From: Zarea fungicola
Taxonomy: Eukaryota > Ascomycota > Sordariomycetes > Hypocreales > Cordycipitaceae
Direction: 5' to 3'
NCBI GenBank assembly: GCA_900169235.1
Contig: FWCC01000207.1
Coordinates: forward strand, 90,125 to 154,124
DNA: 64,000 bases
The translations under genes and the position numbers were made by a program. Below, piece after piece: positions 1 to 11,208 of the stretch (its first letter is position 1; each line of letters opens with the position of its first letter). Under the pieces are notes generated by a model. The model was not told where the DNA came from and did not search any database. It saw only the letters and a program-made list of their open reading frames with translations.

Positions 1-1629
1 CACAGTCAAAAGCTTGTTACCGTGGAGATCCATGGTCTCGAGGCCTCCAAAAATATAAGGCGGTGTTTCCTCGTCATTCGCGTCAAAGGAATCAGGAAAC
101 AGGGCATCGTCTAGCGTCTCAAAATCGTTATCAGCAGCGACTAAGCGGGTCAGGTCGACGCTTTCCGCCCAGTTGCCACCTCCAGCGCCGACAGATTCTA
201 GATTATACATATTGAGGACTTCATTGGGTATCTCTTTGAGGCCGAGGGCGGCAATATTGAGGCGACCGCTAGTTCGGCCAGTAGCAATACGTTGCTGGAG
301 CACCTTGGCGCCAGCTGAGTCGCCCTTGTTCTGCCCAAAGGGATCTGGATGTTCATCAATGCCAAAATCAGTAATACCGCCAATGGAAATGGGTATATCA
401 TCAGTGCCGTTGGAAGCCTGGTCCATCTTTGATGAAACCTTTCTGGCAGCTCTTGCTTTTGCAATCTGATCACGGAGTGCGGCCGACGACTTTCTATGAG
501 CGAGGCCTGGGGCATCCCCAGGCGCAGCGGAGCGAGTTTTTGCCGGCTGCAGGGGAGCTATAGAACCACTCCACGAGGCCTGGTCTCCCGCATCGGAGCC
601 GGATTCCTCTCTGCTCAGTGCCTGGAGGGAGGGCTTCCTCAAAAGACCGTTTGAAGATGCCTTGGATCGCAGTGGTTTAGATGGCGTGGGACGCGACTTT
701 ATCGGTGTCTGCCCAAAAGGTTTGTCCGGGCTGGCGCTCCTTGCCGCTGCGACCGGCCGAGATGACGATGCGAGCGAGGACCTCGCACCACCAATGCGTG
801 GCTTTCCCGGTTTGGAGAATCCATCATCAAATCTCTCGGGAGTGCCGTCAATGGTGGACAAGGCGGACTTGTACGCTCCGCTATGCGCGTCATTATCCGC
901 TCGTGAGCCAGGGCGGCTCGAGGATCTGGAATGAGGGCGCCCTGAGCGTTCCGAGTTGTAGCTTGAGCCGGGTCGTGAGCCCCCACTGCCTGCGCGGGAG
1001 CCAGGTCTGGGCTGTTCGAAAAAGGCAGACGTCTTCCTGCTCAGGGCCGGGGACGAGGGAACGTTAGCCAACGTCTCCATGGTTCGCTCGGTGAGGGATG
1101 GCCTGGGCTTTCGCGACTTGGTACCGGGCGTCTGGAGAAACCCGGCCTCCTCAATGGGGCTATCACGCCCAGGCTCGTCTACGGGTGAGGCATCATCCTC
1201 AGGAAGCAGACCAGCACGGCTCGTCCGTCGATTGGGAGACTCGTCCCATGCATCGTCTCGGTCTGCTGCCGCTGACGCCCTGCTGGGGATCCGGTCGAAG
1301 AATAGGCTCGTTCGTCGCTGGGAGGTGGAGGAGATGCGTCCACCAGAAGGTCGCGGGCGGCTGATGCTCGCCGGGCGAAGCTGCTCACGCGAAGCTGCCT
1401 GTCTTAGTGGCGTGCCACCCAGGGAGGTCCGCACCTTGGGGTTGTGAAGCTCGCGGGTGCCGGCAGGGCCTGTGGGAGGAGCCGCCACGGGACGAGCTGG
1501 GGGAGCTTGCGTCGTAGGAGAAGCTGGAACCGCGGTCGAGAAGGTCGGTCGAGGAATACCAGAGGCACGAGGGACTGGCAGGCGGGAATTGCGGTTTGCA
1601 GCACCAGGGCGTTGGGTCGAGGCGTCCAT
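1..1629 (-). CDS. Leucine-rich-repeat protein, N-terminal 543 residues (3' end outside window)
   Basis: An uninterrupted frame runs from an ATG at 1629 down to base 1, 543 codons with no stop, so the gene continues past the window edge. The first ~350 residues are low-complexity, rich in Ser, Pro, Arg and Ala, with a conserved-looking block around 'SLTERTMETLANVPSSPA'. From about residue 470 the sequence turns into a fungal LRR entry region: 'SGRLNIAALGLKEIPNEVL', then 'WAESVDLTRLVAADN' and at the edge 'GGLETMDLHGNKL', the L-x-x-L-x-L-x-x-N pattern of leucine-rich repeats. Such proteins are usually cytosolic scaffolds; no enzymatic domain is visible here and the specific role is unknown. No intron is needed in the visible part. 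The product class is well supported, the function is not. Confidence 0.8.
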   Translation of the reverse strand, partial: MDASTQRPGAANRNSRLPVPRASGIPRPTFSTAVPASPTTQAPPARPVAAPPTGPAGTRELHNPKVRTSLGGTPLRQAASREQLRPASISRPRPSGGRISSTSQRRTSLFFDRIPSRASAAADRDDAWDESPNRRTSRAGLLPEDDASPVDEPGRDSPIEEAGFLQTPGTKSRKPRPSLTERTMETLANVPSSPALSRKTSAFFEQPRPGSRAGSGGSRPGSSYNSERSGRPHSRSSSRPGSRADNDAHSGAYKSALSTIDGTPERFDDGFSKPGKPRIGGARSSLASSSRPVAAARSASPDKPFGQTPIKSRPTPSKPLRSKASSNGLLRKPSLQALSREESGSDAGDQASWSGSIAPLQPAKTRSAAPGDAPGLAHRKSSAALRDQIAKARAARKVSSKMDQASNGTDDIPISIGGITDFGIDEHPDPFGQNKGDSAGAKVLQQRIATGRTSGRLNIAALGLKEIPNEVLNMYNLESVGAGGGNWAESVDLTRLVAADNDFETLDDALFPDSFDANDEETPPYIFGGLETMDLHGNKLLTV

Positions 1630-2689
1630 GTTGACCAGCTATGTATGCAATGCCGATCGGTTGGTTTCCGAATCACGTCAGCTCTGGACCAAAAATTGGA
1701 CAAGGCCAACTATTTGGACAGATCTGCTATGCTCAATGCGCGGGGAAAGGAGAAGGTGGGATGTTTCGTTATGGCGGTTGTGCAAGTTGTGCAATGTCTC
1801 TGTCGATACGGTGTAAATAATAATGCAAGCTTGTCCCCGCACAAAGTAAACAAATGAACGGCGGCAGCTACGCCAAATCAGGCAATTGGCATCACCTGTC
1901 TCAACAGGCCAGGCAATACTATTTCCAATCGTCAAAAACCTCAGCGTAGCATTACTTTTGTGTTCGGGAAAGGAAACAGAAAGATGTCCCCTGACGAAAG
2001 AAGATTGGAACAGCTGTCAGTTGCAGTAACTTGGCGCCGCAATTTGTGTTTCTGACAGGGGCCATGGTTACTAGACATGGCCCGTGGTAGCTTGCTAACC
2101 TGCTTTGTGCACTGTTTGTCTCCAGCTTTACCTGGTTTGGATGTCTGGCAGCCCAGCGGGTTTGTCGGGAGCTACCCGGCCAATCTACCGCTATTCCGTC
2201 GTGGCTTCAGGGGTAGGTTGCGGTTGTGGAGGCGCGTGATGTGTCTCGCAACGGCGACGGTACTTTCTTCAAATAAATCGTCATTTGACTGCGGAGGGCA
2301 GTTGAGCGTAAAGATACATGCATTCATTGACACGGGTACCATTACTCAACCAGACAGTGCTGCATGTGTCCATGTTCAACATGGCTGTCCAAGTCGTGTT
2401 TTTATCACGCTGACGATGGATGGGTAATTAACAGAGCGCCATCATAATCTCCAGTATGGAAGGTGTAATTTAAAATGGCCATGGCACTACGCGTGCCCTA
2501 GCTTCAGACTATCTCGGCAGATCATTCTCCATCGCCTCGTACTAATAGTGTACATTCATATAACTATGATTTGGCTCTCGGAGTATTGCGGAAATTTACA
2601 AGATTGTTCTGACTTGGCAGAGAGGACAGACAACAAGAGCTAATATATACATGAATTCCAGAAAATGCCAAACCGAACAGCTGCTAGTA
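1630..2689. other. Intergenic, no supported gene
   Basis: Upstream region of the LRR gene and downstream flank of the DUF2293 gene. Short open frames exist but show no recognisable protein and no plausible splice structure. Confidence 0.55.
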
Positions 2690-3550
2690 TTACAAGGGAT
2701 CCAATGACAGCCAGTCGTCGTCTGAAGAAATGCTCATGACGCTTGCCTGGTCCTCTTCAGAATCCGATGAAATCTCAATAACATCGCCATGCGGCAAAGG
2801 CGCCGCCTCCTCTCCTCCATGGCCCAGCTCACCCACTGTTGTCGTCGTCCCCCGTGTCGCCCTGCTCCTCGTCCTCACCCGTTCCTCATCTGAATCCGTC
2901 CGTAGCTGCCGCTGCTGCCGCTGCCTCCGTCGTTCCCACGGCGCAACATGAGAATCAGAGCCGTCATCATCACCATCCATGTTCTCCTCCTCCCCACCGT
3001 TGCATCCCTCCCTCCCCCGCCACTTCTCCAGAACCTCACCCACCCGCGCAAACACCATCTTCCTCGCCTCCTCCTTTGTCCTCTCCCCTCTAACCAGCAC
3101 ATCATAATCCGTATAAACATGCCGCACATGCGCCGCCACCGCCAACCGCACCTTATCCTCTATCCGCAGCGTCGCCGTCCTGCCCACCCGGCCGCTGCGC
3201 TTGGCCAAAGCGCGCCGCAGCACCCTCTCCACGTCTGCACGCGGCATGCCGGGAAACTCTTGGAACATGGCCGCCCTGAACGTCTCGCGCGCGGCCTCGT
3301 CCCGGACGCACACGGCGGCGCGCCGCTCCGCCCGCGTGCCGCGCTCCTCCTCGTAGACCTGCCGGAGAATGTGCGAGGGGCAGCGCAGGCCGAGCGTCTG
3401 GGAGCCGGCGCGCACCACGTAGAGCGTGCGCCCGGCCGCGCGCGTCTTGCGCCGGCAGAGGGCCGTCATGAAGGGGTAGCCCTTTTTGAGGAATTTGTAG
3501 CCGTTGGGCATCGGCGTGGTGGGCGACACTGTGATTTCTGTAAACGCCAT
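2690..3550 (-). CDS. DUF2293 domain protein, 286 aa
   Basis: A single-exon gene. Residues 1-70 hold the family's opening ('PNGYKFLKKG', then a basic 'CRRKTRAAGRTLYVVV'-like stretch, here ending YVVRAG). Residues ~93-155 carry the DUF2293 core, with 'FPGMPRADVERVLRRALAKR', 'SGRVGRT', an acidic 'EDKVRLAVAAHVRH' helix and 'TDYD'. The C-terminal 100 residues are acidic and Ser/Arg-rich with 'VIEISSDSEED', a motif resembling a SUMO-interacting sequence next to phosphorylatable serines. DUF2293 proteins are fungal and uncharacterised; small, basic, possibly nucleic-acid associated is only a guess. The coding strand is very GC-rich, which keeps antisense frames open; those are shadows. Confidence 0.85.
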   Translation of the reverse strand: MAFTEITVSPTTPMPNGYKFLKKGYPFMTALCRRKTRAAGRTLYVVRAGSQTLGLRCPSHILRQVYEEERGTRAERRAAVCVRDEAARETFRAAMFQEFPGMPRADVERVLRRALAKRSGRVGRTATLRIEDKVRLAVAAHVRHVYTDYDVLVRGERTKEEARKMVFARVGEVLEKWRGREGCNGGEEENMDGDDDGSDSHVAPWERRRQRQQRQLRTDSDEERVRTRSRATRGTTTTVGELGHGGEEAAPLPHGDVIEISSDSEEDQASVMSISSDDDWLSLDPL

Positions 3551-4177
3551 TTTTTTTCTTTTTCCCCTAGGACACCGAGCAAAGCCGTTTCAAGGTTCTG
3601 AACTGAGGTCTTATCGACTTTCCAATAAAAAAAAATTTCTGCAAGTAGAATGGTCTGCTTTTTTCATTTGTTTTGTGTTTGATCAAAGAAAAGGCCATGG
3701 TGGGGCGCATGAGAAACATTGTCACGTCTAACCTCACACTCATTCAAGTCATTAGGTATCTCACTGACGGTACTAAATCGCAGATAATGGCAGGACGTTC
3801 TAGTTATGTATGTTGCCATTCATAAGTCATAAACAGATCTGAGTAAACACGTAAACCGTTAAACAATAAATCGTCAGGTATCCCAAAAAGAAAATCACAA
3901 ATAAAGACAAGCATCTCATGAGCCAATCTCAAAATCCCATGCATCCCTTCCATTTACGGCCAAAAAATAATAATAACAAAAATGACATGCTCAATGTTCT
4001 AAATTGCTCTCTCATGTAAGGCTGGTAAGCATGGCGCGCAGCAAGCCCGGGTGAGGTCCTGAAGAAAATAACCGAGGTCAGCCGCCGCTCCGATAAAGAG
4101 AAGAAATATAGTAAATCAAAATGAATGAGTTTTTATTTGTCGCCTTCATTGCTTTGAAGACCATTGTTGTGAAGAAC
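3551..4177. other. Intergenic, no supported gene
   Basis: AT-rich stretch between two minus-strand genes; it should contain the promoter of the DUF2293 gene and the 3' UTR of the next gene. No coding signal seen. Confidence 0.55.
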
Positions 4178-5769
4178 TCAGACTTTGTAGTATGCTGCTG
4201 GCAGGCTGAGGGTGATCCTACCTTTCTTGTCCTTCTCGATTCTCGGCGGCTTCGGGTGGCTGGTGAGACGCTCGACGCGCTCTTCGTAGACGACGAGCTC
4301 GCCGCCCTCCATTCGCTCGGTGCGGACAACGTCGTATTCATCGTCGTCGTAGTGATGGTGGTGGCGATGGCGGCGGGAGGTGCCAACTTCGAGCTCCCGC
4401 TCGAGTGCGCGGATATCGGCGCGGATACTGGAGCGTGCGCGGGAGCGAGAACGGGCTCGGACAACGGGGCCAACCACCAGCGTGTCCTCGCCGTAGTCAC
4501 CGCCGAGATAACGAGGGTAGTCCTCTCGAACGATGGTCTTGTCCACAACTTCAACGTGCGCGTGTCCGCGGCTAGAAGATCGACCTGGATGCACATCGAC
4601 AATGAGTGGTGCAGATGAAACAGGCGCGGGCGGAGGAGGCGCAGGTGCCGGAACCGGGACGTAGATGGGCTGGGGAGGAGGTGGCGTCTTGATGATGACC
4701 TCTTGCTTAATTTCTTCATGGGTTCCATGCGAATCGCGGTGCACTTCACGGCGTTCTTCAATGATTTCGCCGGCAGAAGACCTGGGCGCCGGTACGGTAA
4801 TGTCAATCTCGGCTGTAAGAAAACAAATCCATTAGCGATGTTCACGGCAGCTCGATGACGGTTCCGCTTACTCTTCTTGTATTCTTCCGTGAGTCTCAAC
4901 AGCTCGTCAATGTGCTGCTGGCTGAGAGCCTTTTGAATAATGATTGTGGTGCCCTGGATTCAAGCATATAAGTATGAGAAGCACACCGGGTATGTGCGAC
5001 TACGTACCTCTTCGACATATGGGTATCCCATGTCGATTATGACCTTTGTCGAGACAAGGCGGGTAGGAATGCGAGTCTTGCCCTTTTTTGGATACTCACG
5101 AACACTGGTGCCGCCGCTGCGGCTGGAGCTCCTGCTGTGCGACCTGGAGTGGCTGTGATGGCTGCGGCCACGAGAGGCGGCGGGACTACGGTCGCGCTCG
5201 ACGACGCGCTCACGAACGACTTCATGGACATGGTCGGGAGCACCGCGGTCAGAGCGTGGAGGGGGTGGCGCTCTGAACTCTTCGCGGTACGGCTCGCGAA
5301 GTGGCTCGCGAAGAGGCTCGCGGTAGGACTCGCGGTAGACATCACGCTCGTCATATTCGTATCGGGACCGAGGAGGCGGGGGGGAGTGGCGGACAAGAGG
5401 GCCGGGCTCAGGACGACGGTCAAAAATCTCGCTTCTTGGCCTGCGATAATCGCGTTCTCGCTCGTCGACAGCGACTCGCTCAAAGTCGCGGGCCAGCTGG
5501 TCGGCGTAGCGAGGCTCCTCATAGGCAGGACGGCGGCGGTCGTAGTCGACGTCGCGCTCATAGTAGCGATCGCGCTCCTCGACTTCGGGGCCGCCGCGGC
5601 CACCGCGCATGTAAAAGCGGTCGTCCTCGATGATTCGGTCTCGCTCTATATCGCGGCCGCCTCCTCCACGGCCATAGCCACCTCGATCGCGATCACGGTC
5701 ATATTCGCGGTCACGTTCGTAGTAGCGATCCTCGAAACGGTCCTGCTCGTAACGGTCGCCACGGCTCAT
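4178..5769 (-). CDS. DUF8035-type Arg/Asp/Tyr-rich protein, 492 aa, three exons
   Basis: Exons 5769-5008, 4953-4872 and 4812-4178 give 492 residues, with introns of 54 and 59 bp (GTACGT...CCAG and GTAAGC...ACAG). Residues 1-220 are extremely rich in Arg, Asp, Tyr and Glu with repeated 'YRE/REPLREP' units and an RS-like stretch ('SHSRSHSRSSSRS'). The folded core follows: 'KKGKTRIPTRLVSTKVIIDM', 'GYPYVEE' joined across intron 1 to 'GTTIIIQKALSQQHIDELL', a block typical of this fungal family. The C terminus has a Pro-rich linker, an 'RARSRSRARSS' tract, a His run and ends 'IEKDKKGRITLSLP'. The composition suggests an intrinsically disordered, possibly RNA-associated or condensate-forming protein, which is inference. 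The family has no established function that I know of. Confidence 0.8.
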
Positions 5770-8453
5770 GTTGGGCAGAGAGAGAGCGTTTGACGGGCTG
5801 GTCTGGTGAAACTCAAAAGTGGTGGTAAGGTCGGGCCTGGCCAGGTGCTTGAGCGGGCGGGGGTGACGACAGACAGGCGGACAGAGATGGAACGAACTGG
5901 CAGGCGGCGGCCACCAGTATTTTAAGAAGACAAGCTAATGAGTCGTACTGGATACCGACGGGGACAAGCCGCAGACGGGAGCAGCCGCAAAGTATAAGAT
6001 GGAACTAGAAATAAAAGGGGACCGATGGAGCCTTGAAGCAGTGTACTGTAGACTTGTGAAAAGAGACGGCAAGTTTAACAAAACCCAGCCTGGTATGCAA
6101 GAAGAATAGACGAAGGACTTGGTAGAGGAACAAGTTTGGAACAAATGTGACGAAGAGAGGGAAGGAGATGGATGACGTGAAGGTGTGGCAGTGCCCCGCA
6201 CACACTTTATGTGGCGCGGTTCAGTATGCCTTGTAGAGGGGCAGACGGAACACTAACAAAGCTGACGGGAAACTCAGCATGGGGAACGGTCAAAATCAAT
6301 TACAGTAGAGGAATAGAGAAATAAAAGTCAAGAGCAGTACTCTAGAGATATTCATTTAATTTATCCAATTTTTTAAACTGTTTTATCTTTTCATCTTGGT
6401 GCTGCTTTGGCAGAGAGGAAGGGCTGCCTTGGTAGGGCCTGTTAAAGGACTGCAGCTTTTCTTGGTAGCCAACTTGCAGGGCCACAGGAGTCCACCAGCC
6501 CGCTGAACCCGCTCACTAAAACCTGGAAAGTGCCGCGCCGCAAAATGGCCACCAACGTTATTTGGGTGGACGAATGCACGCAATTAGTGGCTTCCCGTCC
6601 GTACCAGCAACGCTGGAACAGGGTCATGTCGCCGCTGACCTCACCAGCTGCAGGTCCCTAAATTAACCAGCACAATAAGTAACCACAGGCCATCATCACT
6701 CACTGCTCTGGTTCACTTTCAGCGCCAATGGTAGCCCAATTACAGAGGGCATCCACTACATCACCACCCAACTCCAACGGCTTCTTCCCACCATCTACGC
6801 AGCTTCATACCCTCCCGCAGGCTTGTGTCCACACCACCACCTTTCCCGTATCCTCGTGACCTGGTTGGTCCGTTGCTCGTGCCGTCTGCCTTGGTTTTTA
6901 ATTTAGATTCCCAGATCCAATGTTGAACTTCCGATTCACCGCTCATTCGTGCGCTGTACGCTTGTCCTTGGTTGTTGCCGCTCAGTAGTCACTGACAGGC
7001 TGGCTGCAAGCATGGCTAATACTGTGGCTAGTTAACCAACTATGTATGTATGTACTGCAAAAGAATCGCGCCGCATCTTCATATTGTTCTTCCTAGTGTC
7101 CAAATGTCTGGGTCCTCCCGCCAAGCTGCCTAGCCTCGCACCATCACAGCATTCTGCAGGCCAGTGGAGACCGCCAAACCTTGCACCGCCCGGCGTTGGA
7201 GCATGCCGCGAAACGACAAGAGTCACGCAAAGGCAGTGTGATTGAACATTAGCCCAAAAGGCAATAGCCATGTACAAGGCAATACCCCTGTACCAGGCTG
7301 TACATTTCACCTCGCCTTGGGCTTTGGCCGTGGTTCGCTCGGGTGCCCATTTGCTCGTAATTTGCTCTCCAGGCCGCCAGACGACAATGCCCAACGCAGT
7401 TGAGGGGGGCACCAACACCACTCGTCTCAGCAACCAATATCAGCCGCCCTCACAGATGGTTAAAGTACTCTGAACATGGCGAGCAAATAATACACAAAAG
7501 TGGCGGTGCTTCAGACCAGGCCAGGATAAGCCGCCCTCTCTAACGGCAAGATGCTGCCCACTCGGCCTACCAGTGGCCGCCAAGGTTGGCTTGGCTGAAG
7601 CGGGCCGAAGCGTTGCAGTTGACTATTCAGTTATTGCAACTCCCAAGGTCGGCCACTGTCTGGGTTATCATAGCTGCCTCGTCTGTTGTAAAGCAGACAA
7701 TGTTGAAATGGCCGTTCCGAGACAAGGCATGACAAAATGTAGTTGATGACTAGACGACATCAGCAATCCTGTAGGCGCATTCTATGACTGGATAACAGTC
7801 TTACTGCCCTGTTAGTTGCAGGTTTCTAATTGCATATACTCTCCGCAAGCAGGTCGATGATGAAGCGACGGCGATGATAGAATAGTCATTACTGCCACTT
7901 GATCTTTAATTCTCTCACCAGTCTCATATTTTTAATTTCTTGGATTTTTAATTTATTTTTATTCAAATTATAGCCTCCTACGCTGTTCAGCAGGCCATGT
8001 CCAAATGCTCCGTTGGAGATCTTGTCACCCCAGCCTCCAATACCTGCTACACTGCTGGCCAGGTCGATTGTTCCGTGGCGGAAAAGTAACTAATACTAAT
8101 TATGCCTTTGACTTGTTCACTTTTCTCCAGACCAGTACCGTTGAAACATGGCATTTCACCAATTTTATCCGTGTTCCGGCCTTGCTGGCTGCAATTGGCA
8201 TTGCAAACTCTCTCTGCAGGGTACCCCGCCATTACCCCTCCATCCAAGTCCGAATAGAGTCAAAACCTTCAATTCAATTCAACCACAAGCACATTTTACT
8301 CATCCAAGAGATTCCATATCATATCTTTTTTCTTCAATTCGTAATTTATATATTTTTTTTTATTCAATGCCGTTGCTTTCTATGAGAAGCCCAGTCTATA
8401 GTTTCTATACATTTATATTTTGGCTTGTTTCATCATTCGTCCATTACCCCTCC
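5770..8453. other. 2.7-kb intergenic region without a supported gene
   Basis: Starts with the promoter of the DUF8035-type gene and ends in the 3' flank of the nitroreductase gene. Several 60-130 codon open frames occur on both strands, none with a recognisable domain, signal peptide or good splice context. A strongly AT-rich patch lies near 7915-7980. Confidence 0.5.
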
Positions 8454-9156
8454 TTAGTTGACATACTTGAAAGTCTCAGCGATGGGCTTCTTGGCGGGGA
8501 CCTCGGTGGCGTGAGGAGCAGCCTCGTCACCGTAGTTGAGGTTGGCAACGAGCTTCCACGTCTCGGGAATGTCCAGGAACTTCTTGATGGCATCCTCGAC
8601 GGTGGGAAAGGAGTTGACGTGCTGCAGGTTGGCGCCGAGACCCTCGAGCTCCAGCGCCGTCCAGACGAGGATGTGGTCGATGCCCTGGGCATGCTCGCCC
8701 CATTGCTGGAACATGTGAGCGGAGGCGGCGTGCGTAGTCTTGGCCTCCTCAATGGTGGCGGTATCCTCCCAGAAGACGACCTGCGAAAGAAAAAAATCGT
8801 GTTAGTACAAAAAGAGAGCGGCAGGACGGAGGAGGTTGTGTCCCACATACCGAGCCATAAGCACCCTTGTGGTTCTGCAGAATTCCGCTCATCTTGTCCC
8901 AGACTCCAAAAGAAGTCAGGATGGGCTCGGCCTGCTTAATGACAATATCCCAAAACTGCTTGTGCTTCTCGCCAGTGACGAGGGTGGCACGGACGGGTTG
9001 GGTGTTGTACGACGAGGGGGCGAAGCCAAGGACCTGCTTGATGATGTCCTCGACACGGCTGTCAGGGACGGCCGAGGTGCTCTTGAGACCGTAGACAGTG
9101 CGGCGGTATCTGGCGGCATCGAGCCAGTCGTTGGTAGAGACCTTGTGGGCAGACAT
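8454..9156 (-). CDS. Nitroreductase family protein (Frm2/Hbn1-like), 210 aa, two exons
   Basis: Exons 9156-8851 and 8780-8454 with a 70-bp intron (GTATGT donor, TACTAAC branch, CGCAG acceptor) give 210 residues. The N terminus 'DWLDAARYRRTVYGL' contains the RR(T/S) FMN-phosphate contact typical of the family, followed by 'APSSYNTQPVRATLVTGE', the conserved S-x-N-x-Q-P FMN-binding segment. The C-terminal half has 'LEGLGANLQH' near the isoalloxazine site. Members are small soluble FMN enzymes that reduce nitro compounds with NAD(P)H; yeast Frm2/Hbn1 are linked to fatty-acid and oxidative-stress responses. I start at 9156 rather than the in-frame ATG at 9228, because bases 9185-9180 look like a splice acceptor (TTACAG) preceded by a TACTAAAC branch site, with a GTGAGC donor at 9317: the upstream ATG probably lies inside a 5'-UTR intron. 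Confidence 0.88.
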
Positions 9157-9179
9157 TTTGATGTAGATTGCGAGTAGAG

Positions 9180-9317
9180 CTGTAAGAATGAAGACAAGTG
9201 TGTTTAGTAGTGTTGAGTGGCGAGGCATTTCTTTTCTTCTCAGGGTTCTAGCGTCCCATCACTCAATACTTATACTTTGCTCTGTCTCCCAGCCTAACAC
9301 GTTTAGTAAGTGCTCAC
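9180..9317 (-). other. Probable 5'-UTR intron of the nitroreductase gene
   Basis: On the minus strand a GTGAGC donor (9317), a TACTAAAC branch-like box and a pyrimidine-rich TTACAG acceptor (ending 9180) sit in the right order 24 bases before the chosen start codon. Removing it deletes the alternative upstream ATG. Inferred from signals only. Confidence 0.45.
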
Positions 9318-11208
9318 AAATATATGTCCCATATAATAGGAACCACCAACCTTTCCTGGCCGGGAGGGGAAATACGGAAGTAGGTGGCATCGCCGCACTA
9401 GCCGCAGATGCCGTTCTACGGCCCTGGACAGCCTCCTCTACCATGACTGGCCCAAATCAGGGCTCAATGACACGATATTCAATCTACACCACTGTAGAAC
9501 CGATGTTTTAGTTGTTTTACTCAGTGTCTATGGCGTGCCAACCGCGCGCTACCAGCTCTTAGTTGCCTGACGAGCGGAGTTAGTGCAGCTTTTGTCATGC
9601 TTCAGTAATCAGCCAGCACCAGTCCAACAGCAGATTAATAATTTCTTTGGGCTACATACGGAACTAGCCACGCCACTAAGACAGAGACTTTGACGGAAAA
9701 ATTAGCACGGCCCACTGAAGGAACCAGACGGAAAGGCAGCAAGGCCACGCCTATGGAAAGATCTGACAGATGAATCCCCTTTTCGGGGCTACTTTAACTT
9801 CCTTACTCCCTATTCCCGTATCGTATTTTCAGAGTTGCTGATTATACAATTGGTAAGCCTGTTCAAAGGTATTCTGCTGCCGCTGAATCATGTATAACAA
9901 GTTGCTTTTGCAGGATGTCGCAACTTACGAAGCGCATGATTCCTTTTTTTTTATTTTGGCTTTGGAACAAGTACGCGGCTTCTTTCCGCTGTCCACTTTG
10001 TTCAGAGGCGAACCTGTGCCTTTTCCTCTTGTGCTCGATTTCCTTGTTTGGAGGTTCCTCTGGACACGATTGGCTGTACCTATTTGCCACCACCACGACA
10101 GGTCGCCCGAAATTACACCTCGATTATTCTTGAGCATTTGGAGCGTTAGACCTGGTTTTCTGTTAGAGTAAACATATATTTTGTGTTTTTAGTTTTATTT
10201 TATCCCTGAACAGCGTCAAGACCACCTCGAATACGAAAAACGCATGGCGGTGGTTCACGCTGGAAGACAATTCCGAACTTCCGAACTTCCGAACTGTAAG
10301 CTCTATTATTCACAAACCCGCGGGCCAGTAAATCGGTCGGCCGAAACAAACATAGGCCAAGGGAACTTGGCTCTCAAACCTCAAATCGCTCAACTGGAGG
10401 AGTCACTTCAAGCCTTCCCCAACTCAATCGCATAATCACCTGCACCTTCAGCCCTACGTACTCTTCAACCAAGCTAAGGCAATGTGCTCCCAGAGCCTTA
10501 GCCTAAACCGGCCAAAGCCCAAGCTTTGCTTGTGAGTATTTTTGAAATAATTTGTCGCACATTACTTACCTGTTAACATGGTGAGCAGCCACTGCCCCAC
10601 AAACGCGTATACAAGGACGTATTCAAGTATTGTACAAATGTAGTTCCAACTACGAGGCACTTGCCCTGTAAAACTGCTGGAATTACCTGAATTTGAGTTA
10701 CAACGCCCTGCTGCCCAGCGTGACTCGAATGATAAGTGGTAGCATATCAGGACTAAGCTTCTTGGTATGTAATTGGCCGAAAAACAGTGCTCTGGGCTGA
10801 TAGATGGTTTAAAATGTACTAACCTAATAGAGTAATATGTCTTTCTGTGTTGGTGAGAACTTTCGTGATGCCACGGAAGCTCCACCGGTCGAAAGTTATC
10901 AGCAACTGTTTAAGTTTCAGACTTATCAAAAGGATTTTTATCCATGCTCGATTATCCTTCAATTACATCTTTGATGGGAAGTAACCAAGACGGATAGTAT
11001 TGTCATAATCTTGGTATGGGCCAGGCTGAGCTATTGAGTTGACTATATTAGGAACCTCGCACACCCGGCTGGCGGGTACAGCAAGCGCATTGCGCGTCCC
11101 CGACAATTCAGTGACGTCTCAAGTTACGACTAATACGCCCAAGAGACCGATTGAATTTTTGTCGGCTGTTTTCATCCTTTATATCTTTTAATTTCTCTGA
11201 AGGATAAC
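9318..11208. other. 1.9-kb intergenic region without a supported gene
   Basis: Shared upstream region of two divergent genes (nitroreductase, minus; carboxypeptidase, plus). Small open frames here have no recognisable features. A minor triple direct repeat of the octamer-like GAACTTCC lies near 10273-10294. Confidence 0.5.

Noticed and set aside
5137..5793. Plus-strand hydrophobic frame opposite the DUF8035-type gene
   Set aside because: Antisense reading of Arg/Asp codon repeats gives Ala/Val/Ser-rich pseudo-helices; not a real membrane protein.
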